A stretch of 46,139 bases of DNA from Spirogloea muscicola (GCA_009602725.1 WELB01000060.1:512090-558228); one strand, 5' to 3'; shown: positions 31,122 through 42,599, counted from the first letter of the stretch. A program made the numbers and translations. The notes: generated by a model not told the origin, from the sequence alone.

Positions 31122-34100
31122 AGGTCCTGTATGTGATGAGTTGATCTTCTTACGCTAGTCGAGTTTTGAAATGTGTGATGTGAGCAGCATCCTCCACCCC
31201 CCCTGCATAAGAGCTCTATCTTGACTGGCAACTAGAGTTGCAATTTGGTTGAGATACAAAGGGACACAAAGAGAGGTCGGGGTATTGAAGGGATTGGCTT
31301 GGTTGAGAGTTCTTAAAAACTCTCCTGTAACACTGTAGTGATGCAACAAACAGTACCTTAATAGATACTGACAATTAGCAAAATTGCATGTCACCACTCA
31401 CTCAGACAAATGCGTAAACAAATGCATTCACCCATAACATATTGATTGCAAATAATTTTGATGCAGTCAGGAATTCTGAATGTTTCTCTTCACATTTGAA
31501 AATGGCTTGCAACTTTTGCTTTTTTAAAGAACCCCCATTGTATGTTGTCATCAGGCCGGTAAATGTAAAACAGTATACACTTCCACTATGTTGACCACAG
31601 ATTTGTGATCAAATTTGATAACCACTACCTTTCTCTCTTCTGTAAATTCGTGAAAAGCTTTTGCAATCTTCTCACAGAAACGTTCTGAGTAATCTCTCTC
31701 AATATTGTTGCACATTTACCAGCTCTATGTGTAACAACATTCAACAGAAGTGCAGCGATTGTCTTCTTCAGTTTCCTTCGGTTCTCATAAGGGAATGTCT
31801 CATGCACCCTATACATGATTCTGTGAAGACAATTCTAACCAATTTTGAGTGGACAGTCAAACAAAGAAAAGTGGTGATTGGTACAGACATTCTTTTCCTA
31901 TACACGACATCATTTAGCATGAATAGTCAGTGTAACCAACATAGTACTCACTAGCAAACAAACTAATGGATTATAGGCAGGAAATATTTGTTGAACATGA
32001 CAATGAGACGAACTGTGTCAGAATCTATCGTGCCCCATACTGAACATGTGCAGGTGAATACAAAATAGAGCAATTTAGAGCAAACATCCTCTGAAATATG
32101 CATAGTTTGGTGCAAACAAGTAGCTAGCACACAGTTGGAAGATAAAACACCGACCAAATAGGATCACACTTACCTGCTGCTGGCTATTGCTGTTTCAAGA
32201 GGAATTGTTGTAGAAGACCATCTCAAATGGAGAAGTCACGAAATGATTGCCGCTGAGAGTAGGTGTTTGCAGAACTTTTGAAATCATGGATTGTTGAGGA
32301 TGATAATGGCTAGCCTGGCGCAACAGCAACGAGAAGTGAAAGCGCTGTGTTATGCATCTCTTCATATTCTGGTTGAAACCACAGCACATGAAAAGATGCA
32401 GAAGTACATATGCACCTGCAAAAGGTAGCTACTGAGAAGGTTGTTCGGTACAGACCACCGCCTGATGAAAATACTTTGGGCCAGGGGAGAGAGAGAGAGA
32501 GAGAAGGCGTGCAGTGGGTGTATTAAAATACAGGGGGGTGAAAGAAGGCCAATAATCTGTTCAGGCAAAAGCTAGTGCAAAATCTGGGTCACCATTAAAT
32601 GCCTAGCCCTATCATCTTGAGGGAGGCTAAGGTGATAGTACAGCAGCCGGCTGAAGAGGGACATCAGGACCTACATATGAGCACATATGATACCGAAAGG
32701 CTGACTTGGGGAGGCATAGCACTGCCAGGAAGCAAGGAAAGTACAGCAACTCCAGCCACCGCCTGGGTAAGGTGCCATGTGTGTCAAAGATTCGAAGGAG
32801 CAGTGCTTGCGGCAGGTTCCATCTTCACTGAAGGTTCATACGTAGCCAGTGGTGTCCCGAATCTCTTAAGATAGTCTTTCATACCAGTAGCCAGCTGAAA
32901 GTTGCGAGCAGCCAAAGGACTGCAGATTGTCTGTTGCAGGTATTGCCATGCACAAGGTTTGATGATGCAGGGGAAAACAGTGAGGAAGTGACCGTGTGGG
33001 AGCAGGGGGGTTGGGAGGGGAGGGGGGTGACTTTGACATGTTGTTTGTAGAGTGGCTAGTAATACCAATTCCATTCACATTATCCACATCATACTGAGGG
33101 GAATAGTGATATAGACGAAGATGAAGCAGAGCAAGAGATTGAAAGGGAGCACAGCAGCTACATTGATAACTTGGTTGTGTGAGTCACTGCGTGGCATTGT
33201 ACCCCTGAGCTGGGTCTGAATCCGGTCTCAACGTCTCATGGGAAAATCATCTAGTGTTTGTTTCAGAACTCATGGACAAAGCAGCCTTGATATCTGAAGT
33301 GTCACCTCAGCTATTCCTGCTGCCTCCTTCGAACTTGCAGAGCAGTGAAGGTATCAGGTGGGCCAAGCTGAGCCGGTGGGTCTCCATCTCTTCACAAACG
33401 GCCGGTGCTGGGCTAGCACTGCTTGAAACATGCATAGGGCAGACAGGTAGGGAGGAGGGGGAAGGGAAAGGTGGGGTATGCTTTCCTCCTAAGACCAAGA
33501 TGCCTTGAACCTAGACCCACCTCAAGAAGGTATGAGTGTGTATTAGTATCAGCACACTAACACGTTTCTATTTCAGGTTAGAGACGTATTTCTCGACCGC
33601 AGAAGAGGGGTTTCAACCTTGAACTTCACTAGGGTGATAGCATGTGTTGGCTGAGTGTGGGATTTACTTCAATTACAAGGATAGAGCACATTCACCTATC
33701 TGCATAAGACAGGTGAGAGACATGTACAGTGCATGTGCAGGGACTGAAAATAAAGACAGCCACCAAGTACCATGAGCACGGACAGATGATGACGACAAGC
33801 CACAGTGGAAGGTAGATGGAGGGCAGGTGGTTCACCCAAGCAAGTCTCAACGGGTGTTGCGGATGTGTCTGGATGGCAACCCTGGAACAGCGCCCAAGAC
33901 GCGCTCATGTCTACGAGGTAGGACGCTGGTGCAAGTGGATAAAGGGAGCATAGTAAAATGTCAAAGGTGATTACAAGCGTGCTGGTGGTGTTGATGTCAG
34001 TCTGTTGTGGGCATAATATCTGTTGGCTGAGCCTGAGCTAGCTGAGTCGGGAGCACTGACGCCATGACGGGCTCGACTACAAGGAGAAGAGGACAAGGGC

Positions 34101-34600
34101 GTAGACGCCGTGGTAGCCAGGACTGCAGGTGGCGCGACAAAGGCCAGGGTTGACAGCAAACATTGGCGGAATGGACTAGTTGAAGGCGAATGCCGCACAT
34201 GGACCGCCCGGGGTGGTCGGGAGCCGGGCATCAGTGGCGGCACTGGCCACCACGGAGCCGGCGCTGTCGTCAGTTGAATGGACAACCTAGGAGGGGCCGA
34301 GGGTGCACCCAAAGCGAAGCCGCCAGACGCTGCGGCTGTGACCGTGTCTGTGGCTGAGCCGCCTGTGGCTGTGGAGGTGCGGTGCCACGACGGCAAGGTC
34401 AAAGGAGTCGCCGAAGCGCCCGGCCCACGTCGAGACGGAGTAGGCGGGCGGTGCGGGCGGAGTGAGAGGCGGGCAGGCGGCCGCGGCGGCCCGGAGGTGC
34501 GGGAGGCTGGCGGCGCAGGGCCTGGCCGGCTGGGGACTCCGGCTGCTGAAGGGGCTGGTCAAAATACAGGAGGAAGTGGCTTCCCAAACCCTTGCATCAC
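31122..34600. other. Intergenic, no gene recognised
   Basis: About 3.5 kb: A/T-richer sequence to about 32480, then a (GA)n microsatellite (32486-32503). A family B repeat (GAGAAGGCGTGCAG, ending TCTGTTCAGGCA) spans about 32500-32570. G-rich runs lie near 33000. The GC-rich segment 34200-34600 has long open frames on both strands but no motif I recognise. Confidence 0.4.
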
Positions 34601-34697
34601 AGGGGAAAAGGGGGGCAATGGCTATGAACAGCCAGCCCGAAAAGAATTGACAAAGTCACAAAGAGAGAAGAAAGACGCTGCTGCACTACTCCGATTA

Positions 34698-35104
34698 CCT
34701 GGTGGAGGACTACGGGCGGCCCTGGTCGACGTTGTTGTAACGGAGGCGTACAAGTGACCAGCATCAACACACATCGCTGGTCACGCAGTGGGCGTTGCAG
34801 AACAAAGAAAGTTGCAGCACTACTTCGACTACCCTCAATGCGATCAGCTCCTGCCAGCGGCAATCGACGTCTTTGGTTGTCTGGGTCCTCGTTTCCACAC
34901 CCTCCTCCAAAACATTGCCAATCTAGGCTACACACGTCGTGCAGATGTGTTTCCGGCTGAGTTGGGCTTGCCAGCTGCATATCTGTCTTTCTTGCGACGA
35001 CGAGTTTCGGCCTGTTTGCAGCGTGCTCAGGAAGGCCTTCGTATCTGCCATCTGGTATTCAGGCATCGATTAGCGGCCTTTATGTTTTGACCCGTGGTTA
35101 CTGA
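34698..35104 (+). pseudogene. LINE-like ORF fragment with internal TGA and deletion
   Basis: Parallel to the 27485-27999 copy: ALVDVVVTEAYK, TGA (34755-34757), AGHAVGVAEQRKLQHYFDY, FGCLGPRFHTLLQN, FLRRRVSACLQRAQ. About 60 bp encoding the ANALHQKAGRAL segment is missing after that, which shifts the frame. The tail SGLYVLTRGY-stop (35102-35104) and the conserved 3' UTR are still present. A hairpin repeat (AACAGCCAGCCCGAAAAG) precedes it. Confidence 0.6.
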
Positions 35105-35438
35105 GCGGGTCAAGCTGCTGTAGGTCATGTCGGTCTTTAGATGTGCTTGCCTTTGTACTTGGCCATTCGGCCTTCGTTTCTTTCAGATACACGAACTTTT
35201 TTAAGAGAGGGCGGTGGCTGGGAGAGGCCAGCCCAAAAAGAAAGACCGAACAAAGTTCGAAGGGGCCAGAGCCGGAAGAGGAGAAGAAAGAAGAGAGGAG
35301 CGCGGTGCGCGTGCATGGGATGAAATAGGGAGGAGTCTGGCCTCGGCCTACCACTTATAGCATTCCACCTGCCACCCCTCCTGGGTGTGACGAGGTAGCC
35401 CCAAGCATTGATATATTGAGTGATGGAGTGATGGAGAA

Positions 35439-35503
35439 GGTGCTCGCCCATTGAGAAGAGGGGCTGGCAAAGCCAGCAAAGCCAACCCAAAAAGAATGGA
35501 CAA
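35439..35503 (-). repeat. Family A hairpin repeat, minus copy with small duplication
   Basis: Matches the 46005-46062 copy except for a short internal duplication (GGCAAAGCCAGCAAAGCC). On the minus strand it reads GTCCATTCTTTTTGG, GGCTTTGCCAGCCCC, CTCAATGGGCGAGCACC. Confidence 0.85.
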
Positions 35504-35586
35504 TGTTCAAAGCCAAAGAAAGAGGTGCTGAAAAAGGACTACACTACAAAGTGCAAGATGGTGCAGAGGGAGATGCAGATGGCTGC

Positions 35587-35945
35587 TCAGTATCCACGTG
35601 TTAGCAACAGCAGATCAGAGTAACTCGGAGCAGGAGAAGCGGCACTTTGCCGAGACCCGGAAGCAGCAGCCATAGCACGGCCAGCCCGCGCGTGGACCGC
35701 ATGAGCCAAAGAGCGCTGCAGCGAGACCGCCAGCCTCATCCGAAAGACCTGCGAGAGGGAGCCGGCAGCATTGAAGCCTGGCGAATTCTGCCGCCGCTCG
35801 ATGGCCTCCTGGGCAAGCCGCTGGAGGAGATCCAACCAGCCACTGCCAAATGCCCCGTGTACGTCAATGGCCAGTGCCGCGAAGGCATCGCCTGGAGGGT
35901 GGTCAGAGTACTTGCGCTCCTTACTCCGATGGAGGGCCTGAGTGG
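35587..35945 (-). pseudogene. LINE-like ORF fragment, divergent subfamily
   Basis: Minus-strand frame reading RSKERKYSDHPPGDAFAALA, IDVHGAFGSGWLDLLQRLA, FRMRLAVSLQRSLAHAVH, ARAGRAMAAASG and SYSDLLLLTRGY-stop. It is uninterrupted over about 119 codons. It has the same K..KYSD, FG and LQR landmarks as the 27.5-kb copy but is clearly another subfamily, closer to the 21.0-kb and 44.3-kb copies. Confidence 0.6.
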
Positions 35946-36059
35946 CAAGGGGGCAAGGGCTGCCAAAAGCCTGCCCAAGAAGATTGGACGAGGTCTAAGC
36001 CAGAAAGAAAGAAACAGCTCTGAAAGAAGAAATAGAAAGGATCTGCTAAGGTGAGAATA

Positions 36060-37220
36060 GTTGTGAGAGGCCAGCCCGAAAAAAGAAATAACTCTTCCAG
36101 AACAGGGCGATGGCTGTGATTGGCCAGCTCAGAAAAAGAGTCGATGAAGGAATACAAGGTCAGAAAAAATGCGTGTATATTAAGAGATGGGGAGGCCATG
36201 TGTGGCCAAGTACAAAGGCAAGCACATCAGAAAGGAACCTCTGGACATCTGCTGCGAGAGGGACAGGCGCATTCGATACACCTGTGCGAGCGAGCCTGCA
36301 ACATGGAAGTCTACCGGCGCCCCATGGTAGCGGCAGGAGATAGCGTGGCGTGCGAGCCCCCTTCTCGTACTTTGTTCATTCTTTTTTGGGCTGGCTTTTC
36401 CAGCCCCTATCCTCTAGGGGCGAGCCCTTCTTCTTCTTCTTGAGCTGGTTGAGCAGCTCGAGCCAACCGAGCAGAAGCAGAGGAGAAACAAGAAACAGGT
36501 CTTCCAATTTGACAGCAGTGGCTGTGAGAGGCCAACCCAAAGAGATGGACAAGGGCTGAAAGGGAGAAAGCATGCACAAGGACGAATGGACAAGAAAGAC
36601 ACACGGATCTTCCAATTTACAGCAATGGCTGTGAGAGGCCAGCCCAAAAGGAATACATTATCTGGCTGGGACAAGGTCCAAGCCAGAAAGGAAAAAATAG
36701 ACAGGAAAGCTTGGAACCCCTCCTATTTGACAGCTGCTCTTCCAATTTACAGCCATGGGTGAGAGGCCAGCCCAAAGGATGTAAAAGGCCTGAAATGGCC
36801 GGAAAAGATAAGAAAGACTTTACGGTAGAGGGCGATGGCTGTGACTGGCCAGCCCAGAAAAAGGAATGAGCAAAGTTCGTAGGGGCCAGAAAAGCGCGCA
36901 AGAAATCTCATGAAGGAAATACAGCTCTTGCAATGTACGGCAATAGCTCGAGAGGCCAGCCGAAAGTAGAAAACCTTGTCCAGTACAGGGCACAGTACAG
37001 GGTACAGGGATGGCTCTGACTGGCCAGCACAGGAAAATCTCTGTGCTGGCGAGAATGAACAGCGGAACGTACAAGGTCAGAAAAGAATGGAGAAGGCCCA
37101 TGGAGCCTGCAAAAAATAAACAGCTCTTCCAGTGTAAGGCAGTGGTTGTGAGGGGCCGGCCCAAGAAGAAGAAAGACACTTCCAGTAGAGGTCGATGGGT
37201 GTAATTGGCTAGCCTAGACA
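36060..37220 (-). repeat. Loose array of diverged hairpin repeats
   Basis: About ten degenerate units in the same (minus) orientation, each with TCTTCCA, 10-20 nt, GGCTGTGAGAGGCCAGCCC and AAAG. Cores start near 36069, 36122, 36530, 36637, 36765, 36847, 36954, 37022, 37154 and 37207, with spacing mostly 53-132 bp. One + strand copy (36388-36429) interrupts the array. A LINE-like fragment related to 42380-42440 lies at about 36236-36300. No coding potential is credible. Confidence 0.75.
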
Positions 37221-37303
37221 GAGAAGAACAAAGTCCAAAAACGCAAATGGACTAGGTATGAAAGGGCCGGAAGGCCCCAAAACTGCGAACACGAAAGCGC
37301 TGG

Positions 37304-38100
37304 AGGAGAGAAGGCGCGCGTTGCACATGAATTGAAAGGAAGGTCATTTCAAGCCAATACGTTGTTCAAGGCTACATACAACGAAGCCCTATGCTAAGGT
37401 GGCTAAGGTAACAGTGTGACGTTAGTACCCAAGGGTGAAAGGGGCTAGGGAGAAGCATCTCTACGCTTGCTGACTAGAGGGTATTTTGCGCCTCTTGCTT
37501 GCTGACAGTCTTAGAGACTAGTATGTCTCCCTCCGGCCCTTTCAGGAGGCGGAATTTCAGGAGGGGAAGGCGCGCGGAGCGCATGAAGTGAAAGGGGGGC
37601 GATTCAAGCCCAATATCTTATTCAGGCAGAATATATTGCCATATAGACAAAGCTACATGAAACGGAGGCCTGTGCTAAGGTATCCAAGGGTAACAATGTG
37701 ACAGGAAGAAAAGCCCAGAAGCCCAGAAAGAGTTGACAAGGTCCACGGGAAAGAGGAGTAAGCTTTTCCAAAGGGGGCGAGGGCGCTGAAACGGATCGAG
37801 CTCTTCCAGGGACATTCGTGTACATGAAAGAAACAAAGGCCAAATGGCCAAATACGGGGGGTGAGGGTTGTAAACGAAAGAAAGAGCTCGCCCAGTGAGG
37901 AGGGTTGTAAAAGCCAGCCCGACAAGGAGTCGACAGGTCCGAGAGGGCCGCAAAGCACTGGCACACATGATGAAGCGAGTACAATGCGTGAAGCCACAAA
38001 ACTTATGCCTCGCCTCTCCTCGAGGAAAAGAGAGAAGGCGCGCGGTGCGCATGAAATTAAAGCGAGGCCAATTCAAGCCATTACATTGTTCAGGCAAAGA
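37304..38100 (+). repeat. Three copies of family B repeat
   Basis: Units at about 37304-37420, 37562-37702 and 38028-38100 start GAGAAGGCGCGCG, continue GCATGAA-T-AAAG, CAAGCCAATA and end TTGTTCAGGC. The first two extend into CTAAGGT...TAACAGTGTGAC-like sequence. Other copies are at 32500-32570, 41788-41845, 43160-43195 and, inverted, 42770-42806. Confidence 0.7.
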
Positions 38101-38590
38101 GAGAGGCGAGCAGATTCTTGCGCGCAAGCCGGAGACGGCTGCTAGCTTTGGATGGAGAAATGGAAGGGGAGCTTCCTTCATCGCCGTGCCTGGTCGTCCA
38201 TGCAACACCTGCGTGACGCGTGGCCCAGCAGGCGTACGTTCAAGACGGAACCTTGGCGAGGCAGTATTCTCATTAAATCGCCACCTGTCCAGGCGGCTAG
38301 GCTGCTCATATTCCCTCGTTGACCGCATCGCGCCGCCAGGGCAAGCTGACCCACCGCCTCCTCCTCCTCCCTCCCCCCCCCTCCCCTTTCGCTTTGTGTA
38401 ACCCCACGATCTCCGCTGCCCATTGCCCGTCGTGCATGAAGAATGTTCTGGCCCGACGTGGCCTTCCTTTCCAGTCATACGGATCGCGCTCCTTCCCTCC
38501 TCCCCACCTCGCCGCCCTTGCCTTCCCTTCCCTTCTCTCGCCCACCCTCCGACCACCCTCTGCGCCTCCCCCCCTCTCCAGCTCCCCGCT

Positions 38591-38598
38591 ACATATAG
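38591..38598 (+). promoter_or_regulatory. Possible TATA box of cupredoxin-like paralogue 2
   Basis: ACATATAG lies about 103-110 bp upstream of the ATG at 38701, after a C/T-rich stretch. The position suits a core promoter with a short 5' UTR. No experimental support. Confidence 0.35.
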
Positions 38599-38700
38599 CA
38601 GCTCCCAACCACAAAAGCCACCAGAGCCCTTGGGAGCACCAGTTGTTCCTCCAGCCCGACCCAGCACCACCTGCGGCAGCTAGCTGCTCTCGCAGCCACC

Positions 38701-39680
38701 ATGGCGGCCCGCATGGCGCTCCTGTTCGCGCTCCTCACCGCCATTGTGGCACCCATCGCTGGTGAGCATCAGTTGCCAGCACGGTGATACCGTGCCCACC
38801 AGCAGCCTTCAAGTCCAATCGTGTCTCTAGTGGCAGATTACTTTAGCTGGCTTTGGCCAGCTGGCTTACGGAACTGCTGCTGCTGCTGGCCGTTCGACCC
38901 AGAGCCTCGCAAGGCATTGGAGTGTTGTATTCTCATCGTTGCTCACTTGTGGTGCGACGAAGCAGTCCGCATGATGCTGGAGACGAATTTGCAGCTGACC
39001 ACCACCTGACCACCGTGCCGCAGGAGCCAAGGCCCCCCCTTATCTGGCACCCAAAATCAAGGCCCCACCGTGCTCGCACATTCCGTGGTATTACCCCATT
39101 ACCGTGCCGCCCATCACGGTGACTCCCGGCACGACGTGCACGTGGTACTACATGGACGCTGCTCCCGTCCTTCGTCAGCACTGCATTCAGTCTGTCCCGC
39201 CCGACACGAGGATTCAAGCTCCCATTGACACGACTGGAAAGGGTGTTTTCAGCTACAAGTTTACAAAGGTGCGTCACCGTGCATTGTACTCCCAGGAACA
39301 AGGTTCCTCACTTTTCTGGAAGTCTGTTTGTGGCTTGGGTTTACGGCTGTAACTTTAAATTTTAAGCAGTAGAGCACGTGTAACAGCAGATGTGACAATG
39401 CCTCCTGTGCTGATGCTGATAAAGCAAGTCAACCGTCTTCCATGGTGGTTGGAATGTGACACTAATTGCTGAATATATCTCTGTGCAGGTTGGCACTTAC
39501 TTCTACCAGGATTGTCAATTCCGATACACCATGAATGGCGAGATCATTGTCGCAGCTGCCACTAAGACGCCGACAACGGCAAAGGGCATGCACAAGCCAG
39601 CACCACCTACCGCTAAGAAGGGCGGTCATAAACATCATCCACCCCCTCCCAAGAAGGCCACCACGAAGACCAAGGCCTAA
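38701..39680 (+). CDS. Secreted cupredoxin-like protein, paralogue 2
   Basis: Three exons, 38701-38761, 39024-39268 and 39489-39680, give 165 aa with intron positions and phases identical to paralogue 1. The signal peptide is MALLFALLTAIVAPIAG. Over exon 2 the two proteins differ by six substitutions and one 1-residue indel in 82 positions. The copper loop reads YFYQDCQFRYTMNGEIIV: Cys and Met kept, the expected His replaced by Arg. The tail is longer and basic (KKGGHKHHPPPPKKATTKTK). About 45 bp of intron 1 before the acceptor is also conserved (TTTGCAGCTGACCACCA), pointing to duplication of the whole gene. TGTAA motifs at 39878 and 39894 are likely poly(A) signals. Function unknown; wall or periplasmic location is inferred. 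Confidence 0.82.
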
Positions 39681-41780
39681 GAACAAAGAAGAGGTTATGT
39701 ATGACCATGAAGCTGTACAAGTGTTTAAGCAGTTGTCAACGACCTTGACATGAGTTCTTTTCCACCCCGTACATTACAACACTCTTATTGGTTGGCAATA
39801 GCTTGTTGCAGACATTTTTGATATGTATTAAGAGAAAGGTAGTCTCTGATGAAAGTTCCTTTTACTTGAGACTTTGTTGTAAGGGTTTTTCTTTGTAATA
39901 TGTGTGTCATGGTACACAATCGTTGCTGACATTTCTAAAAATGATTTTCCTCCCTATAACACTAAATTGACAAGTTGCTCAAAGGTGTTGCAAATTTAAT
40001 TGCAACACCTAAGTATTTCTATTGATAATTTAATTGATGACCTTTCCTATCAGTCTCCGATACACTGAACAAATTTTTGCACATTGCGCAAGCAGCTAAA
40101 TTGGAAGCTCGAAATGATTTTGACCAAACCTGTTCCTGAGAATTGTCCCCATGACACACTTTTGCGAGCAAAATTTTCTTGTCATACCTAACTGTCTAGC
40201 AACAAAGGTAAACTTTAAATCCAGAGTAATGCACCGTTTCAAAATTGTAGTCACAGAGCGAAACTGGACTGCTGAAGTACAGAGAAGCTGATATACATTT
40301 TTGAGTGGTCCAAGCTCTTCTGTTTACCTCTATTCTGGTGGGTCTGGCAGATGACAGCAAACGTAAACTAGGATTGATACCAAAAGATCCTGAGCCACTT
40401 CATATCTCGATCTTGAATCTAGGTGTCTGTACACTAGGGCCACACGATTAAACTGAAATTTCTGGCCATCACCACCATCCGCCCCTGCTGATGTCAGATG
40501 GTCGCTTTGTTCGACTATATGCAACTTCACAATACCACTTGACCACTATGTGCTCGGCCCATCGACTGTGGTCAAGGGAGTGTGCAAAGTGGCATGCGGT
40601 AAGGGCTCTGATCCCTTTTAGCTACTATGGAATGCATCGTGCATCTGCTCTGAGCAAAGCTAAGTGGAAGTCATGTGCTTGTATTGTTTCACGTGGAGTC
40701 AATACCAAGAAATGGCCATTTTCCATGTACAGACCTAACATTCGATGGCAACATGTGCAACTTATAAGAAGCGAGAAGCGAGTACAATCAGTAAGCCAGG
40801 TCACCAAGCCAGGTCACCCCCTTCTTCATGGTGGAAAGTGGGCGCCTCCCTTGCAAGGTCGTTTAGCAGGGAAGGAAACCTTGCCTTCCTGCCTGCCTCC
40901 TGACCTCACTCACACTGCCATTACGCTGCGGAGAAGATAGTTAAAGGTGCAGGCGAGATGGGCGGCCATTTATCATCGATCATCTGGCACGGTGCAGGCC
41001 ATCACACAGGCCAGGCTGCAAGCTATCAAATTGCAAGAGATGGCAACAAGGGACACCGAGCTTGGCCCCCTCATCAGGGGGATGATACCTTGTCAAAGAA
41101 TTCCTTATTTACCCTCTTATGCAAGTGCTGGTGCGGCCGTGCATCCAGGAGGATGACGAAGTGACCACTCCGCCCATGGTGCCAGGATGGGAGATTTTGC
41201 CAGGATGGGCAATGCTGTCATTGATGTGCTAGAGCCACTGTGGTGATGATCCTTCAGCAGCTCCTGCCTGCTAGCTCGCCAACTTTTGTGCGCAGGGACG
41301 AGAATGATTGGCAAAGCTTGTGAATTGAATTGACCAATGCATGGCAAGTCTAGCCGATGGCGCACCAGGTGGAAAAGGAGTATGGCTGCTGATGAGAGGG
41401 GCAACTCGAGAGAGCCAGCCAAAGCGCCGAAGGAGTGCGGCGCCGCAAGCCTGGGGCACCTGGAGACCTGGCGACAACGTCATGACCGTTGCGGGCCTTG
41501 CGCTGCAGGGGCGGCCAGAGCAGAAGGGTCTGTTATCGCGAGTGACGCCGCAGCAGAAGCCAGGGCGGTGCGGCAAGCAAGGTCCACGAGCCTGCAGCCT
41601 GGGAGCTGGTAACGATCTGCAGGAGGTTTGTGGCTCGCGACACAGCACGCGACGGAGGCGGAGTAGCGGTGCCGTTGCGGCAGCGTCAGCGCACGGCTTG
41701 GGGCTAGTGGTGGCCGGGGACGTGGGCGGCGGGACCAGCTAGCGGCAGCAAGGACGAGGAGGCGCGAGTGCAGTGGGCAA
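39681..41780. other. Intergenic, no gene recognised
   Basis: A/T-rich 3' flank of paralogue 2 to about 40300, then mixed sequence. Open frames at 40491-40940 (+) and 41117-41648 (-) carry no motif or splice pattern I can support. Confidence 0.4.
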
Positions 41781-41787
41781 GGGGGAG

Positions 41788-42140
41788 GAGGCGCGCACGG
41801 TGCGCATGAAATGGAACGGTGGCCACTCTGGCCAATGCGTGGATCGGAAAGAGGGGGGGCAGGCGAGGGCGTGGCGGCAAGAGCGGGCCCTAGGGCGGCG
41901 GCGGGGGCCAGCGCTGGGCCGGCGGCGGCGGCGGGGCCTGCAGCGGCGGCGGAGGCAGGAGGCAGGAAGCGCCGGGGCCGAGCAGTTTGCGCAGGGCGGC
42001 GGGGCGCGCGGACGCGGCGCCACGTCGGGTCGGCTGCCGCCGCCAAGTGGACCGTCAAACGTCTCCCGGTTGTCGCCTTGCAGCCTGGGGGGCCCCTTCA
42101 CGATGCTCCCACTTGTGGGCCCCCTTCGAGCCACCGTGGC
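41788..42140. other. GC-rich block with family B repeat and GGC-triplet run
   Basis: GAGGCGCGCACGGTGCGCATG at about 41787 is a family B copy. 41900-42010 is a GGC/GCG-rich run that opens frames on both strands by composition alone. No gene recognised. Confidence 0.4.
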
Positions 42141-42171
42141 GGCATCTTTCCGAGCTCTGCCCCCTCTTCCG

Positions 42172-42320
42172 AAAGAACGAGAAGGGGGCCAGAGGAAGCC
42201 AGAGGAAGCGCTAAGAAACCAAAGCACACAAAGAAAGAAAGCAGCTACAAATTACTCAGTAACCCCTGCTAAGCAGCCGCAAATCAGAGAGGCTAGGGTC
42301 CTGGAAGTGGGTCCCCTGGA
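42172..42320 (-). repeat. 149-bp inverted partner of 29392-29540
   Basis: Reverse complement of 29392-29540 with three mismatches, including the LINE-like SDLRLLSRGY-stop tail on the minus strand. Both ends break off at the same points in the two copies. Confidence 0.85.
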
Positions 42321-42380
42321 CAGAGCCAGAGGCAGCAGCGAGGGCTCTCCCGGCACGAAGGTGCAGCGCACGGGCCATGG

Positions 42381-42495
42381 ACCTCTGCAGCGAGACGGCC
42401 AAGCGCATGCGATACACTTGCGCCAGCGACCCGGCTGCAGTCCGGTATTCGAGCGTCAGCTAGCGACCTCTATGTGCTGACTCGTGGTTACTGAG
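42381..42495 (+). pseudogene. LINE-like 3' fragment
   Basis: CTCTGCAGCGAGACGG (LQRxxA region) then, in a shifted frame, SGIRASASDLYVLTRGY-stop. It is followed by TGAGCGGGTCA and TGCCTTTGTACTTGGCCA, as after the copies at 27999, 28675 and 35104. Confidence 0.55.
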
Positions 42496-42599
42496 CGGGT
42501 CAGCTTAGCAGCAGGTGACGTACATTTGTCCACTGTGCTTGCCTTTGTACTTGGCCACACATGGCCTCCCCATCTCTTAATATACACGCATTTTCCTTG

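Noticed and set aside
36060-37220. Regularly spaced short repeats, considered as a CRISPR array
   Set aside because: Spacing is irregular (53 to over 100 bp), units are diverged and dispersed elsewhere, and the DNA is eukaryotic with introns.
37675-38670. 331-codon minus-strand frame upstream of cupredoxin-like paralogue 2
   Set aside because: It crosses family B repeats and Gly/Arg-rich promoter sequence of the plus-strand gene and has no recognisable domain.
40491-40940. 149-codon plus-strand frame
   Set aside because: No motif, no flanking exons, and composition like the surrounding non-coding DNA.
41480-42480. Several long overlapping frames on both strands
   Set aside because: They come from GGC-triplet and GC-rich sequence plus an inverted LINE tail; none shows motifs or splice support.
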